DNA of 64,000 bases from Nymphalis io (Eukaryota; Arthropoda; Insecta; Lepidoptera; Nymphalidae): assembly GCF_905147045.1 (NCBI RefSeq), contig NC_065888.1, positions 2,857,001 through 2,921,000 on the forward strand, written 5' to 3'. The notes beneath the pieces were generated by a model, which did no database searches, was not told the DNA's origin, and was given only the letters and a program-made list of their open reading frames with translations. The position numbers and the translations under genes were made by a program. Every line of letters starts with the position of its first letter. The first letter of the stretch is position 1. Below are positions 23,456-33,630 of this stretch, piece by piece.

Positions 23456-24540
23456 CTTATGTATATTTTGTTTAATTTTACAGATTTTTTTTCAAAAGTG
23501 TTCTATACTATATAAGAATTGCTTACCCAGAATCGGATAGCGCGATATTAGCTTCTTCTTGTCCATTGTATTGATTATAGTAGTCACAATGTCTAGAAAT
23601 ATTTGATATGTCTTGACCAACATATATTTCTTTAAGTACATAATATTGAGAAATTCAATATTATTTCCTAAATAAGTAGTTAGGCATACATTATAGATTT
23701 CACGAATTTCTACAGGACAAAGGCCGTATTTGTATCGGCTGCATTACCCCCAAAATAGTATGCCAAAGTATCAAAGTATCTGTACAAAAAATTTTTATAA
23801 GTTTTTTATTGGTCTATAATTTATTTTAATTATTTATTATGACAAACCAAAATTAAATAATGACAATTAAGTTTAAATTATGTTTTAATATTTTGCGTTA
23901 TTTTTAATAATTCAGCGCGTAACGTGATAATAACTAGACTTAACTTGTATATAGTTTTATAAGTTATATAGAGAAAATATAATCGAATTAAATTTTCATG
24001 TACTTTCTATTATTTAGGCGATATTTATTGGGACAGAAATAGTAAATGTTTATATAAGATATCTGTAAAGCTGTGTATATTGCTATTGATAAAAATATCT
24101 ATAGCAGGTTATATGAGATGAAATATGATTATTATATATTATACACATTAATATACAATTTGTAAAGACAATTTCTGTGCATTAAATATATATTTTCAAA
24201 GTGAATAAGTCATTTCATTGTTTCTTATGACGTAACAAGCTAATAATAAAAACTGTTTTGTGTATACAAACGTATTTCATTTTACCTTCATTGAAATGTA
24301 AACTTGATTGTGGATTTTTGTAAAACGTTAATTAATAGAACGAAAGCAATTCGTTTTAATTAATTTAATATTAATCAAAAGCTGACGACTGACCTTACAT
24401 ATAATAGTAGCTTATTAGCAATGAGTGCTATACATTATGGCGTCTCTTTAATGTTATCTATTAAACTCTTAATTTAATTTTATCTTTAATGTCTCTTTAA
24501 TTTTATCTTTAATGTTATCTATTAATACTATAGATATTAG

Positions 24541-24720
24541 GTAGAAATTAAAGGCAATACGAGTAAGCGCGCAGCTTGCAACGCCGCAATGTAGCGACTT
24601 GTGACGTCACAACATTTGAGTATAAAGCCCGACAATTGGTTGGTGTATATAAATATCCGCAGGCAATTCGGGATGTCTCACATTGGTTACGTTTACAAAT
24701 AATTCAGGTCAGTCCCCAGC
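24541..24720 (+). promoter_or_regulatory. Promoter-like patch: CRE palindrome, ATTGG box, TATA-like box
   Basis: The perfect palindrome TGTGACGTCACA (24600-24611), an ATTGGTTGG (inverse CCAAT type) near 24636 and TATATAAATA near 24647 occur in this order in a locally GC-richer patch. The 61-codon ORF over it has no recognised motif. No downstream gene was found, so a functional promoter is only a guess. Confidence 0.3.
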
Positions 24721-25796
24721 TTAAAAAAAAACAATTTTTTAATATGTATTATAAGTATTAAGTATCTTACCAATTATTAGGCAATGAAATAAAGGTTTGT
24801 AATGGCGTTTTTTTAAGATAATTATGTGATGTGTTATATATCATTGTACATTGAGTTATTAAGCATTTTTGTACGTTTAATTGTAAATATAATAAAACTG
24901 TTTTATTTAATAACAACTTATACCGGTACAACTTTAAAAGATTAATGATAATTTGAATAATATTAATATTAAGCTGACTTTGATTATGTTTTTTTTAAGT
25001 TGCGTTCAGAAAATAAGTGTTTCACACAAATGTATCTAGTCAAAAAAAAACTGTACAACGTACGTTATAAAAATTGATCGTTACAAAAAATAACGGCGAT
25101 ATAAATCTCTGTCTTTATTTTTACAACTACTAGTATGTAAAAGGCCTTATTATAATAATCTTCATCACCTTTCATAAAAATAAAAAAGTCATTTTTGAAG
25201 TGTTAACTCATTCGATATTCAAAAATCATTTTAAAAAGTTAACACCGAATGAATTTGCCCCTTAAGTATTAAATACAATTCAAAGATATTTAATTCTGAT
25301 AAATTGAACTACAGTATTTCAAAAGTAGGTTTCGTATATTCATATATTTATATACTTTTTAAATGCTCTCGTATTTATCGTCAATTAATTATAATTACGT
25401 TGATAGCTTGCTCTGCCAAAGGATTCATTAATCCAATTAACGCTTGCTCGTAAATGCATCGATTGGCGTTACCCAATTTTATAATAATTTGATTAAGTGA
25501 CATAAAGCAATGAAATTAATATTAATTTAAGAGCTTTTGTCGCTAAACTAAATTATTCATCAATTTATATATAAAATACCGATAGCAAAATGAGTTATAA
25601 AATTATCGTAATTAATTGCAAATAACGTGTATTTGAAAGCTTATCAGTAAACTGCAAATTTGCTTAATCATTCACTTAGTGATCGGCCGGAAAATTAGTT
25701 GATAGGTTAACGTCAATCATTTTTATAAGACAAAATTCAGTAAGTGATATTAAAAATATTATAATTATTCTAATATAAAATGGCGCATTGAATAAT

Positions 25797-26041
25797 AACA
25801 ATGTCCTCCAGACCGATTTCGGCCACAACGGTCAATCTCAAGGGAAATTAGCCAACTACGCAGGAGATATCATAGTGCACAAGTTTGTGCACAAACACAG
25901 GTGCACTCTCTAATGCCTAACTCTCATAATCCGATGGGATGGTAATCCGACACTACCGGAAAGAGTTCAGGCGCAGCTTTACGTGCTTTCCGAGGCACGG
26001 GAGTGTACACACTTCCAACTTCCAGACTCTGGGCTGCTAGT
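25797..26041 (-). repeat. SINE A copy, head missing
   Basis: The reverse copy runs GTCCTCCAGACCGATTTCGG, GATATCATAGTGCACAAG, CGCAGCTTTACGTGCTTTCC to CCAGACTCTGGGCTGCTAG. The tRNA-like head is absent. Confidence 0.88.
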
Positions 26042-27270
26042 ATGTCTAACAGAGTTACATAAATAAATAGATTTAATGCGTCACAAAATTATCAGAACGT
26101 AAGAGAAGAGTTATAACCATAATTTTTCTCAAGGAAAGTAGGATCTTGTACTAACGTCCTTAATTTGGGCAATCTAAACATGGTGTAGACGTGATTGATG
26201 CCCGCTGTCTACACTGCCTGTGTAACAAGTGTTTTTACGTGACTGTTTACCGGTTTTTATCTGTAAACATCGTAACAAGCTTGCGTATTATAAAACTTGA
26301 TTAGTAAGAATTAAATATATAATAAACAAAATATATCTATATTTTGCCGCTTCGTAAAATACACAATACTTTATAAATCAGCTTTTTAGTTTTGACCAAA
26401 TAAGTAGAAGTGCTAAAGTGCTTATTTATCAAATTTAAGTTTTAAGCACGAAAGTGTAAAGCTGCGTCTCCACCACGCTCATGCCAAAAATATCTGTTAC
26501 TTTAGTTACCAATATAAAACAACAATGTTGTGTCTCAATATGGTTCTGTTATGTTTTTTTATATAAAAATACGAATATACATAAATATAATATGCGAACC
26601 AAATATCAATCATTCTTTGTTTAAAGATTGTTTCCTCCCATGCTTTATGTTTAGTAGAAAGTTAGCCCATGTCAAACATAATCGGTTACATAGAAGTTCG
26701 AATTTAATTCGACTAAATCTTAAAGGGATGTACGGAAATCCACGTACGTACACATACGTACACATTAAGATAGGGGTGCTTAAATTGCTTATCATAGATT
26801 TATATTTAATAAAATGAATATTTTTGCAAACAAAAAAAGCGAGAAAATAAAAAACGAGTACATTCACTAAACTATAAATAAGATCTCGGCAAATAAACAG
26901 TCGTATGTTTTATCAGTTTTTATGAGGTCTACAAATTCCATTTTCAAAGCCAGCTTAGGAGATTTCGAATAACTTTGAATAAATATAACAAAAAGTCAGT
27001 CTAGACATAGAAAATATTGAGCTTATTAAATTTTGGTACAATCAACGTTTTATACTTACATTTTATTGAGTATATTTTATTACGTGTGGGTTGTATCTTA
27101 ATTTTGGACGAGTATAAAAATGTTTTACCCTGAAATATTTTTTTAAATAAAATTTTATTTAAACATTAGTTTATTTGTTTCTAAATCTGTATGTATCTGT
27201 ATGGAAATAGGCTAGGATCTCATTGAATAAAAAAGATTCAATCGGTGGCAATCGCAGAGGTTTTAGTATA
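26042..27270. other. AT-rich non-coding stretch
   Basis: No gene or known repeat is visible. A small CGTACGTACACATACGTACA repeat lies near 26741-26762. Confidence 0.5.
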
Positions 27271-27552
27271 TTAAATATCCCCGTAACTCGCTGCTTCGCC
27301 AGGAACCCATCTTCTTTCAAAGACTTTCCCTGCATTGAGAAATCGCCTAGTAGGCTGCATATCCGGAGTGTCTAGGGTTAAATCTAGATCGGGCAAAAAA
27401 TGAGCCAATACAGGAGAAACCTGTATCAGTTTTACAATCCAGTGCCCCAGAAAGCACGAAGCGATATTGGCACTTAAGTTTACTTTTGTTATATAATTAC
27501 TACCGCGGAACTGACTGTGACAAAATAGCATCTGAGATACACCGGTTCGCAA
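27271..27552 (-). other. Unrecognised 93-codon ORF
   Basis: The minus frame stays open for 93 codons in a GC-elevated patch, ending FLNAGKVFERRWVPGEAASYGDI-stop. The C-terminal half (LPDLDLTLDTPDMQPTRRFL) looks protein-like, but no family is recognised. Neither strand matches the repeats defined here. It may be a decayed transposon or gene exon. Confidence that it is coding is low. Confidence 0.25.
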
Positions 27553-27568
27553 AATTAATTATAAAACA

Positions 27569-27654
27569 AATTAAGCACATAAAAATTGTTTGGATTTGAA
27601 GCAGCAATCTTCGTATATAATTCACATATTCTATCCACTGAGCCATCTCGGCTT
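27569..27654 (-). repeat. SINE B head fragment
   Basis: TTAAGCACATAAAAATTG and CCACTGAGCCATCTCGGCTT are the reverse of the SINE B head. It faces the full copy at 27684 across about 29 bp, making an inverted pair. Confidence 0.75.
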
Positions 27655-27683
27655 AAAATAATTATCTTCAATATCGCTGTGGG

Positions 27684-27979
27684 AAGCCGAGATGGCCCAG
27701 TAGTAAGAACGCGTGAATCTTAACCGATGATCGTGGGCTCAAACCCGGGCAAGAACCACTGAATTCTCATGTGCTTAATTTGTGATTATAATTCATCTCG
27801 TGCTTTACGGTGAAGGAAAACATCGTGAGGAAACCTGCATGTGTCTAATTTCACTGAAATTCTGCCACATGTGTATTCCACCAACCCGCATTGGAGAAGC
27901 GTGGTGGAATAAGCTCCAAACCTTCTCCTCAAAATAAGGAGAGGAGGCCTTCAGCCCAGCAGTGGGACATTCAGAGGCT
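27684..27979 (+). repeat. SINE B copy, full length, abutting the RTE element
   Basis: It runs from AAGCCGAGATGGCCCAGTAG to GCAGTGGGACATTCAGAGGCTG. Its last base touches the left candidate target-site duplication of the RTE LINE, so the LINE seems to have landed directly beside the SINE tail. Confidence 0.92.
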
Positions 27980-27996
27980 GTTTCGGTCTCGGTTCA

Positions 27997-30900
27997 ATCA
28001 ACAGCCAATCGTTGTCCACTGCTGAACATAGGCCTCTCCCAAGGTGCGCCAAAGTTCCCTGTCCTCCGCCTTCCGCATCCAGTTGGTGCCCGCCACCTTC
28101 TTAAGGTCGTCGGTCCACCTGGCTGGAGGGCGCCCTACGCTGCGCTTGCCGATTCGCGGTCTCCACTCTAGGACTCGTCTGCTCCAACGGCTATCGGTCC
28201 TACGACATACGTGACCAACCCACTGCCACTTCAGCCTGCTAATTTTGCAAGCTATGTCGGTGACTCCGGTTCTTTTCCGGATAATCTCATTTCTGATCTT
28301 ATCCTTCAAAGATACTCCGAGCATAGCTCGCTCCATAGCACGCTGAGCGACTTTGAATTTGTGGACTAGTCCCGCAGTTAGTGTCCACGTTTCGGCACCG
28401 TATGTCATGGCAGGTAAGACGCATTGGTTGAAGACTTTCGTCTTCAAACATTGCGGTATAGACGACTTGAGGACTTGACGAAGGTTGCCAAATGCTGCCC
28501 ATCCCAAGCGAATTCTTCGATCGGCTTCCTTCTCGAAGTTGTTCCTACCGACTTGTATTATCTGTCCTGGGTAGGTATATTCACTAACAACTTCGAGAGG
28601 TTTCCCCACGACGTATATCGGTCCCGGCACGACATGCCTATTGAACATGACCTTGGTCTTGTCCAAGTTTATACCGAGACCGACACACCGGGAAGACTCG
28701 CCTAGGCTACGCAGCATTTCGGTGAGTTGTTCCAGCGACTCTGCTATGATGACGATATCGTCGGCAAATCGAAGGTGTGAGATGTACTCGCCGTTTACAT
28801 TGACTCCATACCTAGACCAATCCAGCGTTTTGAAAACGACTTCCAACGCGTTGGTGAACAGTTTAGGGGATATTACATCCCCCTGTCTCACCCCTCTGCG
28901 CAGTTGGATCGCCTTCGTCTTACAGTCCTGGATGTGGACAGTCATTGTAGCGGCGTTGTACAGACATCTCAGTACCTCGATATATCTCCAATCGATATGA
29001 CATCTCTGCAATGAGTCGAGCACTGCCCAGGTTTCGATGAAGTCGAAGGCTTTCTCGTAGTCCACAAATGCCATACACAGCGGCTGATTGTACTCTTCGG
29101 TCTTCTGCACAATCTGCCGAACAGTATGGATGTGGTCCACGGTGCTGTAGCCTGATCGAAAGCCGGATTGCTCTGGGGGCTGGAACTCGTCAAGTCGTCT
29201 GGCGAGACGGTTCGTGATGACTCTTGAGAACAGCTTATACACGTGACTCAGGAGAGAGATTGTTCTGTAGTTTTTCAAGAGGGTTTTATCACCTTTCTTG
29301 AAAAACAGTACCACCTCACTCCCGCTCCAAGTTTCCGGGGTCTTGCCATGTTGGATGACGGAATTAAAGAGGCTTGCTAGGGCTAAAGAGTCCTGAAAGA
29401 CCGGAGTCCCGCCTGCCTTAAGCAACTCTGTTGTGATTCCGTCATCTCTCGGAGCTTTGTTGTTTTTAAGCTGTTCTAGAGCCGCCCTAATCTCTCCTTG
29501 GTCAACGACCGGGAGCTCCTCGGAGTAATGTCGCATATGAGGGGCGTGCTGGTCATCAATACTGATTCCCACGGGTTTACCCGATCTTGATGAGAACAAC
29601 TGCCCATAAAACCTCTCTACTTCTCCGACAATCTCAGGCCTAGAGGTAACGACCCCACCATTTTCAGTTTTAAGTTTTGTCAGACGCGGCCTCCCAAACT
29701 TGCGAGCGAACACTTTCGATCCCCGATTTTGCTCAATCGCAGCCTTGATGGTACGGGTATTGGAGCGTCGGAGATCGCGTCGCGTCAGCGTTTTTATTAT
29801 TCGGTTTAAGGCCTTATCTGACAAAAACGATGGTAGTTCTCGTCGTTTTCTCATGAGCTCGAGTGTCTCAGCAGAGAGTTTTGGTGCGTTGTCTCTTCTC
29901 TGTGTCGGAAAACACTTGCGGGATGTGTTTTGCAGTATTTTGACCAGCGTGTCGGTTCTCTCATCGATGCTGCTTATGGTTTCCAACGCGGTGAATTGAT
30001 TTTGAAGTTCCATTTGGAACTTTTCGGAGCCTTGAGCAGCTTGGAGCATGGTAGGTCGGAGAGTAGACCTCATCATTCTCGATCTTTCGGCTTTGAAGTT
30101 GATATTTAGAGTGCCTCGAACCAAGCGGTGATCACTTCCGGTATTAAACCTGTTGATCACTGAAACATCTCTAAATATGTGCCTTTTATTCGAAATGATA
30201 AAGTCTATCTCGTTCCTTGTCACGTTATCGGGGCTTCGCCAGGTCCACCTCCTCTGAGGCTTCTTTTGAAAGAAAGAATTCATCAAAAAAAGCCCCTGCG
30301 CTTCGAGAAAGTTTACCAGCATTTGCCCCCTGTGATTTCTGCAGCCTAAGCCGTAAGGTCCGACTTTCGATTCACCGCTATCTTGTACACCCACTTTAGC
30401 ATTAAAGTCTCCCATAACAACATTGTAGTGGGCCTTCGAGGTGTCGTTGAGGGCCTTTGCGATGTCCTCGTACATCGCTTCGACCACATCATCAGAGTAT
30501 GTCGAAGTTGGCGCATATACCTGTACGACCTTCAGGGAGTACCTGTCGGAAAGTTTTAGGACAAGGTACGCTCCCCGGTTCGACACACTACTGATTTCCA
30601 CAATGCTGCTAATGAGATCCTTTTTGACTAGAAAACCGACACCACCCTGGGAGAGGTTATCACCTTCGCGGAAGTAGAGTAAGTTACCGGACTCTAGAGT
30701 TATCGTGTCCTCCCCCTGTCTTCGGACTTCAGATAACCCCAGTATATGCCAGTTTATATGACTTAACTCTACTTCTAATTCGGCGAGGTGATGGTCCAGC
30801 CTCATCGAGCGTCCATTATACGTTGCCATGTGCAGTCGTTTTATACGGTAGCCTGCCGTGAACCGGTGATTCTTAGCACCCCCTGCCCTGCCGATACCGC

Positions 30901-31160
30901 GACCGCTACCTTGGTCGGGCCTAGCGGGCTTGCCGGTAACTGGGGGCCTTTTTTTTGGGTGCATCTGCCATTAAGGGAGGGGTTTTCCCATACTCGCTGC
31001 GCTGGGCAGGCGTGTTGGCGAGCGCAGTAGGGGGGTAAGATGTTTATGGGAGAGGGGACGCTGCTGCCCATCCCCCCTTTTCCCCGTCCCTCAGTCGCCT
31101 CTTACGACACCCACGGGATGAGATTGGGGGAGTACTATTCTAAGCCGGTACTCCACGACG
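27997..31160 (-). mobile_element. RTE-clade non-LTR retrotransposon, apparently full length
   Basis: The element is about 3.2 kb on the minus strand. A 5' leader of roughly 200 bp (30965-31160) precedes one long ORF, and the 3' UTR is almost nil because the stop codon lies next to the 3' end. Candidate target-site duplications GTTTCGGTCTCGGTTCA (27980-27996) and 31161-31177 differ at one of 17 bases. The GC content is far above that of the flanks. A single endonuclease/RT ORF, a short 3' end and a non-poly(A) tail fit the RTE clade. If the repeated TTCGG-rich end belongs to the element itself, the ends shift by up to 17 bases. Confidence 0.88.
27998..30964 (-). CDS. RTE-type endonuclease-reverse transcriptase, intact ORF
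   Basis: The 988-residue protein copies the element's RNA into genomic DNA by target-primed reverse transcription. Residues about 45-290 form an apurinic-type endonuclease: TYNGRSM, LSEVRRQG (catalytic Glu), VYAPTS, GDFNAKVG and SDHRLVRG. Residues about 460-750 form the reverse transcriptase: LKNNKAPRDDGI, FFKKGDKTLLKNYRTISLLS, FVDYEKAFDF, GVRQGDVISPKLF and the catalytic FADD at 733-736. The C-terminal part has RLKWQWVGHVCRR and SVGRPPARWTDDL, usual in RTE elements of insects. No frameshift or stop is present. The start at 30964 is the first ATG; an in-frame ATG before ATYNGRSM could also serve. Annotation pipelines often label such ORFs as host genes. Confidence 0.93.
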   Translation of the reverse strand: MHPKKRPPVTGKPARPDQGSGRGIGRAGGAKNHRFTAGYRIKRLHMATYNGRSMRLDHHLAELEVELSHINWHILGLSEVRRQGEDTITLESGNLLYFREGDNLSQGGVGFLVKKDLISSIVEISSVSNRGAYLVLKLSDRYSLKVVQVYAPTSTYSDDVVEAMYEDIAKALNDTSKAHYNVVMGDFNAKVGVQDSGESKVGPYGLGCRNHRGQMLVNFLEAQGLFLMNSFFQKKPQRRWTWRSPDNVTRNEIDFIISNKRHIFRDVSVINRFNTGSDHRLVRGTLNINFKAERSRMMRSTLRPTMLQAAQGSEKFQMELQNQFTALETISSIDERTDTLVKILQNTSRKCFPTQRRDNAPKLSAETLELMRKRRELPSFLSDKALNRIIKTLTRRDLRRSNTRTIKAAIEQNRGSKVFARKFGRPRLTKLKTENGGVVTSRPEIVGEVERFYGQLFSSRSGKPVGISIDDQHAPHMRHYSEELPVVDQGEIRAALEQLKNNKAPRDDGITTELLKAGGTPVFQDSLALASLFNSVIQHGKTPETWSGSEVVLFFKKGDKTLLKNYRTISLLSHVYKLFSRVITNRLARRLDEFQPPEQSGFRSGYSTVDHIHTVRQIVQKTEEYNQPLCMAFVDYEKAFDFIETWAVLDSLQRCHIDWRYIEVLRCLYNAATMTVHIQDCKTKAIQLRRGVRQGDVISPKLFTNALEVVFKTLDWSRYGVNVNGEYISHLRFADDIVIIAESLEQLTEMLRSLGESSRCVGLGINLDKTKVMFNRHVVPGPIYVVGKPLEVVSEYTYPGQIIQVGRNNFEKEADRRIRLGWAAFGNLRQVLKSSIPQCLKTKVFNQCVLPAMTYGAETWTLTAGLVHKFKVAQRAMERAMLGVSLKDKIRNEIIRKRTGVTDIACKISRLKWQWVGHVCRRTDSRWSRRVLEWRPRIGKRSVGRPPARWTDDLKKVAGTNWMRKAEDRELWRTLGEAYVQQWTTIGC

Positions 31161-31177
31161 GTTTCGGTTTCGGTTCA

Positions 31178-31841
31178 CTTATTGAATTTTGTCTTATAAG
31201 AGTGATTGATGGCACACGATCATTTAGTTTTCCAGCCAGTCAATATGTAAAAAATTTTTAATAATATGATACAATACAAATTAGCATTGCACGTAAGCGA
31301 GATTGTGTGATAAGTTTTTTTTTTTATTTATAGGAAATTATATTAATAATGCGTAAATTATTTCAAAAAGGATATTACTCTTTGACATATACATCGGAGC
31401 TTGCTTTATATATATCTTTAAAAATTGTTGATATTGTTAATAAAATTGGTGGTATCGAGTCTTTTCTGTAGACATTATAGAGATCGATTAATCTTCCACG
31501 CAATGTTATGTCATACTGATAATAGCTGGGGCACAGCGGCATAGCTCGCTTGTTACGGATATAAAAAAAGCTTAAAATTACATCAAATTCGACTTTTTTT
31601 AAGTATATTTTATTTATAAGGGTATAGGTATTTTATTCATTGTACGCCAAAAAGCACGAAGAGGTATTTTCTTCCAACCGAATCTACGTAAAATATCGTG
31701 AGGCATTGCATTTGACAGCCAAAGTTATCATGTGATTGAGGAGCCCGTGTGATAAGTGAGTGCATTGAACAAAGTATATTATAGTATACTGAACTGCCGC
31801 TGCTCGCCTACATCGTGGGTAAATATTAGAGCGCATATCCC
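31178..31841. other. AT-rich spacer
   Basis: No gene and no clear repeat copy was found. AAAGCACGAAGAGGTATTTT near 31651 resembles text near 27451 (AAAGCACGAAGCGATATT), but only over about 20 bases. Confidence 0.4.
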
Positions 31842-32465
31842 AAGGTCCTGCGGGAAAACCCCAAGCCAGGCCAAAAAAAATATTGATTTTTTCGTTTTTC
31901 TCTGTCTAGAAAGTATAAATTCCGTGTCCTATTGCCACTCTATCGGATTATGAGAGACGCACTGACAGATGCACTGTGTTTGCGCACACATTTATGCACT
32001 TTTTTTTTTTTATATTCGCCGGGAGGGCAAATGACTCTACTCCACCTGATGGTAAGTGGTAGTAGAGTCCAAACGCGACGACGGCCAGTACAGACGGGAA
32101 AAACGTTCTGCACTAGCCGCCTTCGCCTTGCCGGCCCGCAAGATGCCTCTTCACGCCTCGTTTGAAGGAACCCGGGTTGTAAGAGGAGGGGAACACGTGA
32201 GCTGGTAAGGAATTCCATTTTTTGGAAGTGCGACAAAGAAAGGAGTTGCCAAATTTCTTTGTTCGCGATGGAATTGATGTCACAGTTAGGCGGTGACATC
32301 GAGAACCAGCTCGCGTGGACTTAAGAAGGAAGGGGGAAGCAGGAATTAGAGAGAATAATTCCTCACTACACTATGTATGTATGTATGCACTACAGTATGT
32401 CCTGCCCAGTTGGCTAAAATATCTCTCTAGATCAGCCGCTGTGACTGAAATAGGTCAGACATTTT
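31842..32465 (+). repeat. SINE A copy split by a LINE fragment
   Basis: The left part (31842-32000) ends ...GCGCACACATTTATGCACT. The right part (32392-32465) resumes with ACAGTATGTCCTGCCCAGTT. The LINE fragment between them is bounded by TATGCACT at 31993-32000 and 32384-32391. Removing it restores the family order. The left part also has an internal deletion relative to other copies. Confidence 0.85.
32001..32374 (-). mobile_element. 5'-truncated CR1-like LINE tail inserted in SINE A
   Basis: A T run (poly(A) on the minus strand) is followed by the 3' UTR hairpin and the last coding part of the LINE family found whole at 36,085. By eye it differs from 36,108-36,463 at a single base (CCTGATGG against CCTGTTGG), so both are recent copies. 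Nine extra bases (32375-32383) separate the homology from the right target-site duplication, as untemplated filler would. Confidence 0.92.
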
Positions 32466-33254
32466 AAAATAGTACTTTATAAAAGTACTGGCCATGGCAA
32501 GGAAGTAAAGAACGTTTGCAGTCATCGTACGAGTTGAGCTTACTCACAGGGCACGCATTAGTTGTTTCACATTAAAAACTATTTAACCAAAATGGTATTG
32601 ATTAAGTACTTCACTAGATAAGCCTGTTGTTATTACCTTATAATATTACGTTATTCTAATATGCAACACCAAACATAAATATAATCAAGCACTTTTCATA
32701 TTCAAACACATTATTTATATTTCGTTTAAATTGCAAAATATTCCCTAGAAGTGGACGATTGGTAACAAAGCAATGGAAACATTAACAGCGCCTCTCCATT
32801 AAACAGTCATTAACGTTGAACAATAACAAGCAAACACTGAAGTTTTTATGTACTTTGTTTATAGGGAATTCACTGTTTGAGCAACTATTGTGATGATAGG
32901 AAATATAAGTCATATAACTGAACTTAAATTTAGAAACAGACAAATGTTTTTTGTAACGATCACTGGTATCAAAATGAAATTAATAATAAAGAAAAAAATT
33001 ACTTTCAAGATATATATTCTAATATATATAAATATTATACATCTTTAGAAAGGATAAAGTTTAATTTTTACATTACTGCTATTTTTGTAGGAATCTCTAA
33101 TTTTTTTTATAATAAAATGAAGTCTATGTTACTTGCTAAAAATAGCAATTGCTGAAAATGGCTTTCTTTAAGTGAAAAAAATTTTAAAATAAGTTTAGTA
33201 GTTTTTGATTCATTACAAACAAGCATACAAAAAAATCTAAGTTTACCCCTTTAT
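32466..33254. other. AT-rich spacer
   Basis: No gene or repeat of the window's families was found. Confidence 0.5.
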
Positions 33255-33266
33255 AATAATTTAGTA

Positions 33267-33618
33267 ATAGTAATGTAATGTTCTCCAGACCGATATCAGC
33301 CACGACGGCCAATCTCAAGAGAGATTAGCCAACTACTCTCTATTCATATTCAACTAGCGCCCTGTATTCCCTTACTCTCATAATCCGATGGAACGGCAAT
33401 CCGACACGACCGGAAAGAGTTCAGGCGTAGGACCAACGGCTTTACGTGCTTTCCGAGGCACGGGAGTGGACACATTTCCAACATCCAGACTCCGGGCTGC
33501 TACTTAGAATTTTCTGACGGAAAAACCTAATAACTTTTTATTGGCCCGACCTGGGAATTGAATCCAGGACCTTCGGTTCTGCGGCCTTACATCAAGCCAC
33601 TAGAGCAACGAGGCAGTC
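33267..33618 (-). repeat. SINE A copy, full length, with 12-bp TSD
   Basis: The reverse copy runs from TCTCCAGACCGATATCAGCC to AGAGCAACGAGGCAG. It is flanked by AATAATTTAGTA at 33255-33266 and 33619-33630. The part that normally holds the GTGCACAAGTG stretch is replaced by CTATTCATATTCAACTAGCG. Confidence 0.9.
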
Positions 33619-33630
33619 AATAATTTAGTA

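Larger units (their letters stand above)
22791..25794. other. AT-rich intergenic stretch downstream of the DIP-like gene
   Basis: No coding gene is supported. It holds an RTE-type LINE tail relic (23358-23455) and a promoter-like patch (24541-24720), listed separately. Confidence 0.55.

Noticed and set aside
28424..31071. Several plus-strand ORFs of 60-120 codons
   Set aside because: They are antisense shadows of the RTE reverse transcriptase ORF and have no motifs of their own.
27980..31177. Reading the TTCGG-rich ends of the RTE element as terminal repeats of a DNA transposon
   Set aside because: They are direct, not inverted, and the element encodes a reverse transcriptase. A target-site duplication or short tail repeat explains them better.
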